From G963665185 sp049723905 (GTDB taxonomy: Bacteria; Desulfobacterota; Desulfovibrionia; Desulfovibrionales; Desulfovibrionaceae): DNA of 64,000 bases. The translations under genes and the position numbers were made by a program. Below, in pieces: positions 17,354 to 25,049 of this stretch. Where the stretch lies: positions 868,001 through 932,000 of the forward strand of contig NZ_JBJKFD010000001.1 of assembly GCF_049723905.1 (NCBI RefSeq). Reading direction: 5' to 3'. The stretch's first letter is position 1. Each line of letters begins with the position of its first letter. The notes beneath the pieces were generated by a model. That model did no database searches, was not told the DNA's origin, and was given only the letters and a program-made list of their open reading frames with translations.

Positions 17354-17433
17354 GCCGGGAGTGGTGAAATGTCCAGGGCTTCGGCCTAAAATAACCAGCC
17401 TCGCCTTTGGGAGGTTCGAACTCCCGGCTTTTT
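17354..17433 (+). promoter_or_regulatory. structured leader with two exclusive hairpins (attenuator-like)
   Basis: GCCGGGAG (17354-17361) can pair with CTCCCGGC (17421-17428), which is followed by TTTTT. The same CTCCC can instead pair with GGGAG at 17409-17413 around a GTTCGAA loop, and GGC-TTCG-GCC forms between them. The GGTTCGAA arm recalls a tRNA T-arm, but no full cloverleaf can be drawn. It precedes the small gene at 17477. Confidence 0.35.
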
Positions 17434-17476
17434 CTATCCAGAGAAGGCCCATTCGAAAAACCAAAGGAGACCCGTC

Positions 17477-17734
17477 GTGAAATCCCACCTTTACCACCAG
17501 TCGGCTACGCGTCTGCGCTGCCGCCGCGAGCAACTGCAATCCGTCAGTACCCGCTTCACTGCCCTGCTTTGGGCCATGTCCAGCTACTTCGACGAACACG
17601 AAGACGCTGTCCTTGACGGCCTGTCCGAGTTCATGGGCGACATCGACCGCGACCTGCGCCGCTTGAACGACGACGTAGATCGCGACGTGCGCGACTTGGG
17701 GCAGAGCCTCTTTTCTGGAGGTGCCCGTGTCTAA
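17477..17734 (+). CDS. small phage protein upstream of the BRO gene, unknown
   Basis: 85 residues with a GTG start and an AAAGGAGA site. A basic N-terminus (HLYHQSATRLRCRREQL) is followed by a helical acidic C-terminus with alternating Asp/Arg ('FMGDIDRDLRRLNDDVDRDVRDLG'), suggesting an amphipathic coiled coil. No family recognised. It overlaps the BRO start by eight bases, so the two are probably made together. Confidence 0.65.
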   Translation: MKSHLYHQSATRLRCRREQLQSVSTRFTALLWAMSSYFDEHEDAVLDGLSEFMGDIDRDLRRLNDDVDRDVRDLGQSLFSGGARV

Positions 17735-18527
17735 TCTTATTCCGTTTGATTTTGACGGCGACGCCGTGCGTGTTGTCATGCAGGGCTCTGCGCCTTGGTT
17801 TATCTTCAAGGATCTTTGCAGGTGCTTAGACATCACTTGGAAGGGGTCCGACAGTACCGGCACCCCCTTGGATGAAGATGAAAGAAGCACTGTGGTGGCA
17901 GAGACTCCAGGCGGACCACAAAAAGTCTCAGCCGTTTCCGAGTCCGGCCTGTATTCCTTGATCTTCACCAGCCGGAAGCCGGAAGCCAAGCGGTTTCGCA
18001 AGTGGGTCACTTCCGAAGTGCTCCCAACCATTCGCACCACCGGAAGGTATGAGGCTCAAAAGTTCGCACCGGCAACACCTTCAATTCCAGCCTCTTTGAC
18101 GCTCAAACCCTCCCTTCGTGGCCAGGCCATGCGTGCGGCAGTGCAGACCGCCCGGCTTTCCGGCGGCACGGAGGAGGATGTCAAGCGGCTGTATGAAGAG
18201 TTCTGCGGGCTGTTCGCCGCCCGTCCAGACCGTCCCAACCTGCGTGACGGCCTGCCGTTCCCGGACAATCAGGGCCTTGTGGAGGAGTTCATTGCGGAAG
18301 AAATGACCATCGTGGACATTGACCCGAGCGTCCCCACGCCCCGGCACATGAAGACGCAGGCCAAGGATCTCTACGAGATGTTCCGCGTGTGGTGCCGAGG
18401 CCGGGGAACCCCGGCAAGGGACATCCCGACGCACAATCTCTTTGGCAGGTCGATCAAGATCATCCCCGGAGTGGAACGAACAACACCCAAAAACAAGGTG
18501 TTCTACAATATCATTCCACGCCCTTAG
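17727..18527 (+). CDS. BRO-N antirepressor with a primase-type C-terminal domain
   Basis: 266 residues. I chose the GTG at 17727 because GGAG at 17717-17720 is six bases upstream; the GTG at 17721 is too close. The N-terminal BRO domain (about 1-105) shows 'APWFIFKDLCRCLDI' and 'VSESGLYSLIFTSRKPEAKRFRKWVTSEVLPTIRTTG'. The C-terminus (MKTQAKDLYEMFRVWC ... TPKNKVFYNI) matches the end of the primase-helicase at 8279-9952. BRO proteins act as phage antirepressors; this one could antagonise the repressor at 42026-42916 or bind DNA through the shared domain. Confidence 0.88.
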   Translation: MSNLIPFDFDGDAVRVVMQGSAPWFIFKDLCRCLDITWKGSDSTGTPLDEDERSTVVAETPGGPQKVSAVSESGLYSLIFTSRKPEAKRFRKWVTSEVLPTIRTTGRYEAQKFAPATPSIPASLTLKPSLRGQAMRAAVQTARLSGGTEEDVKRLYEEFCGLFAARPDRPNLRDGLPFPDNQGLVEEFIAEEMTIVDIDPSVPTPRHMKTQAKDLYEMFRVWCRGRGTPARDIPTHNLFGRSIKIIPGVERTTPKNKVFYNIIPRP

Positions 18528-18556
18528 GCACGCCCCTTGCTTTATAATATGATACC

Positions 18557-18598
18557 AGCCCCCTGAATAGAGCCTCTCCCGGCACTGTTCAGGGGGCT
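18557..18598 (+). terminator. strong hairpin after the BRO gene
   Basis: An 11-bp perfect stem (AGCCCCCTGAA with TTCAGGGGGCT) encloses 20 bases, 30 bp after the BRO stop. There is no T-run, so it may act as an mRNA 3' stabiliser rather than an intrinsic terminator. Confidence 0.5.
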
Positions 18599-18603
18599 TC
18601 TGC

Positions 18604-18652
18604 GTAGTAAAACTCTATGTGTAGAGTTTTACTAGCGCTATAGTTTTACTAC
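18604..18652. promoter_or_regulatory. three-copy AGTTTTACTA operator-like array
   Basis: TAGTAAAACTCTA (18605-18617) and TAGAGTTTTACTA (18622-18634) form a 13-bp perfect inverted repeat around TGTG. A third copy, ATAGTTTTACTAC (18640-18652), can pair with the first over 11 bp instead. It sits between the accessory island and the head operon, a natural place for a regulator of late or accessory transcription. Confidence 0.5.
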
Positions 18653-18740
18653 GCCGCAAGTATAGACTTTCCCTTCTCTGCTGGTAATTTCGACCCATTA
18701 TTACCGCCGCACGAAAACACGGCGAATGGAGTCGAAACCA

Positions 18741-18956
18741 ATGGCAGAAGATCCCAAACAGCTCGAAGAAACGCTGGATTCCTCCCTCGAGAAGTCCCTG
18801 CAGGCAGAAGAGTACGAAGCCTATGGCCGCAAGATAAAGCGCCCCGGGCTTGACGTGCTCCTCAAGGTCCGCGGTGAGCTGGGCGGCGAAGACCGCGTCC
18901 GTCGCCAAGGCAACATTCTTGCCCGCGCCGGCAACGTCACAGCGAGGCGTGGATAA
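18741..18956 (+). CDS. small protein in the gpW (head-tail joining) position
   Basis: 71 residues from the ATG at 18741, nine bases after a GGAG. The N-terminus is acidic and helical (KQLEETLDSSLEKSLQAEEYEAYG) and the end is basic. In lambda-type phages the gene directly before the portal encodes gpW (about 68 residues); position and size fit, but the sequence does not clearly match that family. The stop overlaps the portal start by one base. Confidence 0.6.
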   Translation: MAEDPKQLEETLDSSLEKSLQAEEYEAYGRKIKRPGLDVLLKVRGELGGEDRVRRQGNILARAGNVTARRG

Positions 18957-20461
18957 TGCGCAAGCCCGTTGCCCCATCACGCCGCGCATCCCGCGCCAAG
19001 CACGCCCGCCGTTCCAGCGCGTCGCTCCAGGGGGCACTTTCCAACTGGACCAACTCCGTTGTCAGCCGCCGGGAAGCCGAACGGCAGATCGAACGCGCCA
19101 GCGAGCGTGCCCTGGATCTCTATCACAACGACGCGATGGCACACGGCGTTCTGGAGTCGCTGGTGGTGGAGGCGGTGGGCATAGGGCTCACGCCCCAGCC
19201 GGCACCCAGAACGGACTGGGTCGGCAGGTCGCCGGAGTGGGAAGCCGAATTTCAGTCCGCCGCCTCCCGTTGCTGGGAGGAGTGGGGACTCGACTGCAGA
19301 CACTGGTGCGACGCCACGCGCCGTCTGAATATTTACGGCCTGCAAGCCCTCGCCTACTTCCAATGGAAGCTGCTGGGAGTGGGCGTCTTTCAGGTCGTAG
19401 CAAAGCCCCGGCCCGGAGCCCCGTTCTCTACCTGCCTCCTCCCCATCGACCCCTTCCGGCTCGTCACACCCTCCGATCTCGCCGACAGAGACATCTATGA
19501 CGGCGTCCAGATCGACACGGATGGCGAGCCGGAAAAGGTCTGGATCCGCAAACCCGGGGCGCTTTCCATGCGCCCCCCGTCCTCCGAGTGCACATCGTTC
19601 GATGTGTACGACAAGACGACCGGCCTCCCCAGGTTCCTCCTTGTCAGCGATGTCCGCAATGTCGCTGAATACCGCCAAGACTCCGTGCTAGGTCCCATGA
19701 TCGGCGAGATACGCCATTCCAATGACCTGGCGGAGGCCGCAGTCGTCGGCGCCATGGTGCGCAACCTCTTCACCCTCTTCATCAACGACTTCGGGCAGGG
19801 GGCCATTGACCGCAACACCCCATGGCACCAGCGGGTGATGGAGCTGGAAAAGGGTACTGTGTTGTTCGGATCCGGCAAGGAGAAGCCGACATTCTTCCAG
19901 CCCGACGCAGCCCCTTCGCGCTACTCCGAAATGTTCGGGGCGATCATCGACCGCCTGGGGATGTCCACCGGACGTGGCGCAGAAAACGTCATGCGCAAGT
20001 TCCAGGCCAGCTACTCCGCAAGCAAGGCGTCCATGGAGAAGGCGGAGCAGTTCAACGAGTTTGAACACCGCGTCGTGAACGACCAGTTCAACCAGCCCAT
20101 CTGGGCGTGGATCCTTTACGAAGCCACCCTGCGCGACAGGCTGCCGCTGACCCCCGAAGAATATCGCTCCAACCTGTACGCATACAGCCACGCCGAACAC
20201 CTTGCCCAGCCCATGCGGCAGATCGACCGGGAAAAAGCGGCGAAGGCCTCCGTGCTCGAGCTCGGAAGCCATACCACGAGCTACCGCGCCATCTTTGGTC
20301 GCAATGGCTACGACTGGCGCGAAGGCTTGCGACAGGTGGCCAAGGAGAAGGCGTTCATCAAGGACCTGGAGGGAGAGTACGGCGTGGACATGAGTTCCTA
20401 CAAGATTCCTGATTCCGCATGGAAGACGGAAGAACAGAGCGAGGATGACGATGAAAGTTAG
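18956..20461 (+). CDS. portal protein, lambda gpB family
   Basis: 501 residues, the family's normal length. Typical lambda-portal segments are visible: an 'NDAMAHGVLESLVVEAVGIGLTPQP' helix-loop near the start, 'RHWCDATRRLNIYGLQALAYFQWKLLGVGVFQVV', and 'SATSAMEKAEQ'-like 'YSASKASMEKAEQFNEFEHRVV' near residue 345. Twelve copies form the ring at one capsid vertex through which DNA passes. It overlaps the protease gene by 17 bases. Confidence 0.93.
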   Translation: MRKPVAPSRRASRAKHARRSSASLQGALSNWTNSVVSRREAERQIERASERALDLYHNDAMAHGVLESLVVEAVGIGLTPQPAPRTDWVGRSPEWEAEFQSAASRCWEEWGLDCRHWCDATRRLNIYGLQALAYFQWKLLGVGVFQVVAKPRPGAPFSTCLLPIDPFRLVTPSDLADRDIYDGVQIDTDGEPEKVWIRKPGALSMRPPSSECTSFDVYDKTTGLPRFLLVSDVRNVAEYRQDSVLGPMIGEIRHSNDLAEAAVVGAMVRNLFTLFINDFGQGAIDRNTPWHQRVMELEKGTVLFGSGKEKPTFFQPDAAPSRYSEMFGAIIDRLGMSTGRGAENVMRKFQASYSASKASMEKAEQFNEFEHRVVNDQFNQPIWAWILYEATLRDRLPLTPEEYRSNLYAYSHAEHLAQPMRQIDREKAAKASVLELGSHTTSYRAIFGRNGYDWREGLRQVAKEKAFIKDLEGEYGVDMSSYKIPDSAWKTEEQSEDDDES

Positions 20462-21815
20462 AGCGAAGCGGGCCTTCTCCGCCCTTGTGGGCGAAGTGTG
20501 GGCCCTTGAACCGAACAAGATGGAACAGGTGGCGGACTTTGCCCAGGCAATGCTGGAAGGCCGCGCCGGTAGTGGTGAAATTTTTGCGCAGCTGGCGGGA
20601 GAGTCCAACAACGCCTCCCGCCCCTACGCCGTCGTGAACAACGTGGCCGTCGTGCCCGTCAACGGCGTAATCGCCCGCCGCCTGAACCTCTTTTCCGCCA
20701 TATCTGGCGGGTGCAGCACGGAGCTGGTCGGCAAGCAGATCCGCCAAGCCGCAAACGACGAAGACGTTCGAGCCATTGTGCTGGACATCGACTCCCCCGG
20801 CGGTGGCGTATTTGGTCTGAACGATCTGGCCGAAACCATCGCCCGGGTGCGCGAGTCCGGAAAGCCTGTCGTCTCCCACACCTCCGAGCTGATGTGCTCC
20901 GCTGCCTATTGGATCGGTAGCGCGGCACAGGAGATGATCTGCACCGCAGACGCGCAGGTGGGGTCCATCGGCGTGGCGACTATGCACTTCGACTACTCGG
21001 AGCGCGACAAGAAAGAAGGCATCACCAGAACCGTTCTGTCCGCCGGGCACTACAAACGGCTGGCATCCGACGAAAAGCCTCTGTCCGAAGAAGGCAGGGA
21101 TTACCTGCAGGAACGGGTCGACCACTACTATTCGCTGTTCGTTGACGCCGTTGCACAGCATCAAGGCATCTCCGCTGAAGAGGTGATCGAAAAGCTGGCG
21201 GACGGCTCGACTCACATAGGCCACGAAGCCCAGAAGCGAGGCTTCGTTCATTCCATCGGCAATCTGGACTTCGCTATTTCGCGAGCTTTGGAGCTGTCCG
21301 AACAACCCAACCAGGAGGAACATATGCCCACCGGAACCTCTTCCGCTGGTGACACCGACGCCCGTGGCGGCGATTCCGGTGTCATGAACCTGTCCGCGGT
21401 GACTGCCGAGCAGCTTTCCGCCTCCAACCCCAACCTCGCAGCAGAGCTGGAAGCCCGAGGCGCAGCTGCTGAACGAGCCCGAGTCGTGGACCTGTTCGAA
21501 GCTCAGGCCGACATGGATATGACCCTGGAGGCGGTTAAGTCCGGAGCCGACCCCAAGGATTTTTACAAGGCAACGCTGGCCGCTGAACGCAAAGGCAAGG
21601 CCGAAGCGCTCAGTGAGTTCGAGAAGAGCATGGGCGAATCCGCCGGCCAGGATGGACATAACCAGTCTTCCACCGCCACGGAAGGATTCGAAGCCCTGGT
21701 GGAAAGTCACATGAACACGGCGAAGTGCTCCAAAGGCGAAGCAATCATGGCCATGGCCCGCCGTCACCCCGACGCCCACACGGCTTGGCTCGCCGGCAAG
21801 AACCAGGAGAAGTAA
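20445..21815 (+). CDS. capsid maturation protease-scaffold fusion (S49 family, lambda gpC type)
   Basis: 456 residues. The N-terminal ~280 are an SppA/S49 serine protease: 'IVLDIDSPGGGVFGL' forms the first loop, 'SELMCSAAYWIGSAA' carries the nucleophilic serine, and 'LSAGHYKRLASDEKPLS' has the expected lysine region. The C-terminal ~165 residues are acidic and Ala/Glu-rich with 'AELEARGAAAERARVVDLFEAQADM', a typical scaffold. It should drive prohead assembly and then cleave the scaffold. A second start inside the gene yields the scaffold alone (see 21324-21815). Confidence 0.92.
   Translation: MTMKVRAKRAFSALVGEVWALEPNKMEQVADFAQAMLEGRAGSGEIFAQLAGESNNASRPYAVVNNVAVVPVNGVIARRLNLFSAISGGCSTELVGKQIRQAANDEDVRAIVLDIDSPGGGVFGLNDLAETIARVRESGKPVVSHTSELMCSAAYWIGSAAQEMICTADAQVGSIGVATMHFDYSERDKKEGITRTVLSAGHYKRLASDEKPLSEEGRDYLQERVDHYYSLFVDAVAQHQGISAEEVIEKLADGSTHIGHEAQKRGFVHSIGNLDFAISRALELSEQPNQEEHMPTGTSSAGDTDARGGDSGVMNLSAVTAEQLSASNPNLAAELEARGAAAERARVVDLFEAQADMDMTLEAVKSGADPKDFYKATLAAERKGKAEALSEFEKSMGESAGQDGHNQSSTATEGFEALVESHMNTAKCSKGEAIMAMARRHPDAHTAWLAGKNQEK
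21324..21815 (+). CDS. nested scaffold protein (Nu3-like), internal start
   Basis: An in-frame ATG at 21324 inside the protease gene has an excellent AGGAGG site (21313-21318) with proper spacing. It gives a 163-residue protein identical to the protease C-terminus and starting at the protease-scaffold boundary. Lambda makes gpNu3 from within gene C in just this way. No separate transcript start is needed. The inference rests on the ribosome site, frame and domain boundary. Confidence 0.75.
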   Translation: MPTGTSSAGDTDARGGDSGVMNLSAVTAEQLSASNPNLAAELEARGAAAERARVVDLFEAQADMDMTLEAVKSGADPKDFYKATLAAERKGKAEALSEFEKSMGESAGQDGHNQSSTATEGFEALVESHMNTAKCSKGEAIMAMARRHPDAHTAWLAGKNQEK

Positions 21816-21818
21816 CCC

Positions 21819-22208
21819 ATGAGCTACAACGATTATGGAATCGGGTCCCACCCCGCTGCTGAAGATATCGTCGAAGGACGTCGCGTGGAGTTCAACTCCA
21901 GCGGCCAGGTGGTTCACGCCCCGGCCACCCGCCTTGGTGTCGGGGTCTCCCGCATCTCGCAAAAAACCGGCGCCCCCATCGGAGTCGCGTACTGGAACAA
22001 GCCGGGCACGCACCATCTCGAGGTGCGCGGCGCAATCGACGTCGGCGAAGACGTCTTTGCCGCTCCGAGCGGCACTGTCCAGGCCCTGCCCACCGCCGCC
22101 GGCGACTACATCAAAGTCGGCGTGGCCCTCGAGGCCGCCGCCGAAGACGGCGATGTGATTGAAGTTGTCCCCGCAGAAGGTGGCAAAGTCGTCACCGTTT
22201 CCGCCTAG
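21819..22208 (+). CDS. capsid decoration protein
   Basis: 129 residues, beta-rich, between protease-scaffold and major capsid genes. The pattern 'EGRRVEFNSSGQVVHAPAT ... GVGVSRISQKTGAPIGVAYW ... GEDVFAAPSGTVQALPTAAGDYIKVGVALEAA' resembles DUF2190-type capsid cement proteins that stabilise the shell from outside, as lambda gpD does. The call depends on fold pattern and position. Confidence 0.75.
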   Translation: MSYNDYGIGSHPAAEDIVEGRRVEFNSSGQVVHAPATRLGVGVSRISQKTGAPIGVAYWNKPGTHHLEVRGAIDVGEDVFAAPSGTVQALPTAAGDYIKVGVALEAAAEDGDVIEVVPAEGGKVVTVSA

Positions 22209-22226
22209 CCATAAAGGAGAACCCGC

Positions 22227-23219
22227 ATGATTCCCGAAAACGGAACTGAAAGACTTCGCCCGGACCTGGGCGTTCTGGTCCACGAGACCATGACCAACGC
22301 CCCCAGCATGGGCTTTATCGCCTCCAAGGTCGCGCCGTACTATCCGGTCGGCTCCCAGTCGGCAGACTTCCCCGTGCTGCCTGCCAAGTACCTCTTCAAC
22401 GTGGAGAAGGTCGAGCGCGCTCACGGCGCTGCCTATCAGCGCAGCTCCGGCAAGTTCGAGGCCGGACACTACTCCTGCCGCGAACGCGGACACGAGCATC
22501 CCCTGGATGACCGATTCCGAGCCATCTACAAGTCCCAGATCGACATGGAGAAGGGCGCCACCGACCTCTGCACCAACACTGTCCTCCGCGCCTTCGAAGT
22601 CGAAGTTGCCGCCAAGCTGACCAACCCGAGCAACTTCCTTTCCGGCGCGGCTACGGCGAAGTGGACTGTCCCCGCCGATGCGGATCCGAAGAAGGACATC
22701 GACAACGCTCGCACCGAAGGCCGCAAGAAAGGAGTCTTTTACAACAAACTGATCATCACCTGGCAGACCTATCTTGACCTGACGCGCTGCAACAAGGTGA
22801 AGGACGCTGTCAACTATCTGTTCCCCGACACCCGCAAGACCGGAGCCATCGGTCTGCAGCATCTTGAAGCGTACCTTGACATCCAGATCGAGCTGGCCGG
22901 CGCCATGATGAACGGCGGGAACCGCGCCAAGAACCCCGAGCTGCAGGATATCTGGAGCGACGACGTGGCCGTCCTGGCTTGCGTTGCCGAACAGGGCTCA
23001 GAGATCTACGAGCCGTCCATCGCCCGCACGTTCAAATGGAACGAAGGCGCGTCCGAAGACTTTGTCGTCGAGGATTACTACGACCCCTCTGTGCGTTCGA
23101 CCATCATCCGCGTGCGCCACGACATCGATGTGCGCCTGATCAAAAGCTACGACGACAACGGCAACGTGCTGTCCGACATCAGCAAAAACTGCGGATACGT
23201 TTTGACCACCATCCGATAG
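22227..23219 (+). CDS. major capsid protein
   Basis: 330 residues, AAAGGAGA site. It follows decoration and precedes the lysis cassette. The N-terminus ('LVHETMTNAPSMGFIASKVAPYYPV', then 'VLPAKYLFNVEKVER') has the layout of lambda gpE-type capsid proteins. The central 'EGRKKGVFYNKLIITWQTYLDLTRCNKVKD' and the 'LQHLEAYLDIQIELAGAM' segment fit the HK97-like A domain. A well-populated virion component is expected. Confidence 0.9.
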   Translation: MIPENGTERLRPDLGVLVHETMTNAPSMGFIASKVAPYYPVGSQSADFPVLPAKYLFNVEKVERAHGAAYQRSSGKFEAGHYSCRERGHEHPLDDRFRAIYKSQIDMEKGATDLCTNTVLRAFEVEVAAKLTNPSNFLSGAATAKWTVPADADPKKDIDNARTEGRKKGVFYNKLIITWQTYLDLTRCNKVKDAVNYLFPDTRKTGAIGLQHLEAYLDIQIELAGAMMNGGNRAKNPELQDIWSDDVAVLACVAEQGSEIYEPSIARTFKWNEGASEDFVVEDYYDPSVRSTIIRVRHDIDVRLIKSYDDNGNVLSDISKNCGYVLTTIR

Positions 23220-23307
23220 CCCCACTCCACCCGGGGGCTGCGCCGTTTTTCTTCCTTTTTTTCGGCGCGGCCCCCAAAGGGCGCAACCCGGCAGGAGATG
23301 TCGACCG

Positions 23308-23733
23308 ATGTTGAAAGAAGTTTTTTTAGACAACCTGACACTGAAATCCGTGTTCGCGGGCATCGGCGGCTGTTCGGCGTGGCTGCTTGGTGGAATCGAC
23401 GTCGCGCTGCTGGCTTTGACCGTCCTTTACGTCACCGACTTCGCTCTCGGCTTTTATCGCGCCTGGGAAAACGGAACATACAACAGCTGCAAATTTCGCC
23501 GCGGCCTGTGCAAGTTTATATTGTATGCCGTGGTTGTAATGTCTGCGCACATGCTCGATCTGGCATTAGCGGATCCGCTTCCGTTTATATCCACCTATGT
23601 GCGCGACTTCATGGTCGCGTTCATCTGCATCAATGAGTTCCTTTCTGTCTGCCGCCATCTGGGCGAACTCGGGATGCGCGTCCCCCAGGAGCTGATCGTC
23701 AAGTTGGAGTCGTTTCAGGAGGGGAAGAAATGA
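23308..23733 (+). CDS. phage holin (Holin_4-like)
   Basis: 141 residues with three hydrophobic segments (about 18-50, 66-84 and 95-115) separated by basic residues (CKFRRGLCKF). The order 'GIDVALLALTVLYVTDFALGF' then 'FILYAVVVMSAHMLDLAL' is typical of the toxin-secretion/phage lysis holin family. It would permeabilise the inner membrane at the end of infection. It overlaps the next gene by four bases and opens the lysis cassette. Confidence 0.8.
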   Translation: MLKEVFLDNLTLKSVFAGIGGCSAWLLGGIDVALLALTVLYVTDFALGFYRAWENGTYNSCKFRRGLCKFILYAVVVMSAHMLDLALADPLPFISTYVRDFMVAFICINEFLSVCRHLGELGMRVPQELIVKLESFQEGKK

Positions 23734-24188
23734 GGCAGGGCGATCCCATTGACGTGTTGATCATTCGCAAAAGCTCCACCGCGCAAGGGACTATGGGCTT
23801 GATCATCATCCCCGAGATGATGTTTGCCACCCCTTGCATAGAGCTGCCCTGGCGAGACAATCAGACGAATATTTCATGCATCCCCGAGGGGGAATACGAA
23901 GCCTTCAGGCGGTGGTCGAACCACTGGAATAGCCATGTGTATCAACTGGAGAATGTTCCCGGACGCACCGCCGTGCAGATCCACGCCGGCAACGTCGCCG
24001 GTGACACTTCGCTCGGATACAGGACCCACAGCCACGGATGCATCCTGCCGGGGTCTCGCGTTGGAGCCCTGTACAGGCAGTCGGCCGTTTTGGCCAGCAC
24101 TCCGGCCTTGTCTCGCTTCATGGCCAGAACCATGCGCCGCCCCCTGAACCTCAGAATTTTTAGAGAAGGAGCAAACAGCAATGCCTAG
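23730..24188 (+). CDS. DUF5675-type protein, probable lysis enzyme
   Basis: 152 residues. 'TPCIELPWRDNQTNISCIPEGEYEAFRRWS' and 'AVQIHAGNVAGDTSLG' ... 'HGCILPGSR' match the DUF5675 layout, with a His in 'QIHAGN' and a His-Gly-Cys that recall the active site of L,D-transpeptidase-like folds. Sitting between two holin-like genes and with no other endolysin in the prophage, it is the best candidate for the peptidoglycan-active lysis factor. Enzyme activity for this family is not established to my knowledge. Confidence 0.7.
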   Translation: MRQGDPIDVLIIRKSSTAQGTMGLIIIPEMMFATPCIELPWRDNQTNISCIPEGEYEAFRRWSNHWNSHVYQLENVPGRTAVQIHAGNVAGDTSLGYRTHSHGCILPGSRVGALYRQSAVLASTPALSRFMARTMRRPLNLRIFREGANSNA

Positions 24189-24756
24189 CCTCGTGGACTT
24201 GATCGGAACATCCCTGCTCGGAGTCGGGACGGGCGGCATCGGCACCCTGTTTCAGTCGATCTTTGGGGGAATATCCACCTGGATCGGCGAATGGCAGAAG
24301 CGCAAAACCGCCGCCTTGCTTCACCAGCAAGATCTGGAACGTGCCGACAAGGAAATCCAGATGATGCAGGTCGAGACGGACGGCAGGATTCAGGAGGCAC
24401 GGGAAGAACGGGCCTCCAGAGAGGTCGAGGTTGCAGCGGAGTCCTATCAGGCCAGCTTGCACCATGACCGCGCCACCTATTCCGCAGGGAAAACCACCTG
24501 GGCGGACTTCCTGCTGACCATCACCGACTTTATCCGCGGCATCACCCGCCCGGTGATGACGGCCTTTCTTTGCTACGTGAGCTGGCGGACATACGTCCAT
24601 TTCACCCAGTACATGACCGCAAACAGAATCCTGCTGGAGTCTGAACAGGCCGGGGAGATCACCACATACGTCGTGCACAACGTCATCTTCATGGCGTCCA
24701 CTGCCGTCGGTTGGTGGTTCAGCTCTCGTAGTCCCAAGGGCCAGGTGAAGAAATGA
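24181..24756 (+). CDS. 3-TM holin-like membrane protein
   Basis: 191 residues. A glycine-rich hydrophobic N-terminus (about 4-33) is followed by a long charged helix (KRKTAALLHQQDLERADKEIQMMQVETDGRIQEAREER) and two C-terminal membrane segments (about 117-138 and 161-180). This resembles the GTA-type 3TM holins. It may be a second holin or regulate the first; a spanin-like role is less likely because there is no lipobox or signal peptide. It overlaps both neighbours. Confidence 0.7.
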   Translation: MPSLVDLIGTSLLGVGTGGIGTLFQSIFGGISTWIGEWQKRKTAALLHQQDLERADKEIQMMQVETDGRIQEAREERASREVEVAAESYQASLHHDRATYSAGKTTWADFLLTITDFIRGITRPVMTAFLCYVSWRTYVHFTQYMTANRILLESEQAGEITTYVVHNVIFMASTAVGWWFSSRSPKGQVKK

Positions 24757-25049
24757 GCATGATGGAAGTTATCCAGGACGATCTGGACATCTTCCTCGAT
24801 GACTTTGGTTTGCCTGTTGTCATCAATGGCACGTCACTGATCGCCTTGGTCGACGACGAAGGTCAGGGGCCTGACGAGGCGCGGGAAAGCGTTAACGTCC
24901 AGGTCAAGAAGCTGGTGGTCAAGGAGGCGGAACTGCAAAGACCGAAGTCGCATCGCCCTCTCATGCTGGACGACGAACAGTGGATTGTCTCCAGAACGGA
25001 AAGCCAAGGGGGCTTTCTCGAGATTCTTATCTACAGGGAGGTGTCCTGA
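24753..25049 (+). CDS. head-tail joining protein, gpFII-like
   Basis: 98 residues beginning at an ATGA overlap with the previous gene. Beta-rich sequence with an acidic N-terminus ('VIQDDLDIFLDDFGLPVVINGTSLIALVDDE') and a C-terminal 'EQWIVSRTESQGGFLEILIY', the pattern of lambda gpFII-family connector proteins, in the expected place before the tail genes. Called by size, pattern and order. Confidence 0.7.
   Translation: MSMMEVIQDDLDIFLDDFGLPVVINGTSLIALVDDEGQGPDEARESVNVQVKKLVVKEAELQRPKSHRPLMLDDEQWIVSRTESQGGFLEILIYREVS

Noticed and set aside
17354..17433. Functional phage tRNA
   Set aside because: A T-arm-like loop exists, but no consistent D-arm, anticodon arm or 7-bp acceptor geometry can be drawn.
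20358..22862. 834-codon open frame on the minus strand over the protease, decoration and capsid genes
   Set aside because: It is antisense to three well-supported phage genes; long open antisense frames are expected in GC-rich coding DNA and it has no recognisable domain.
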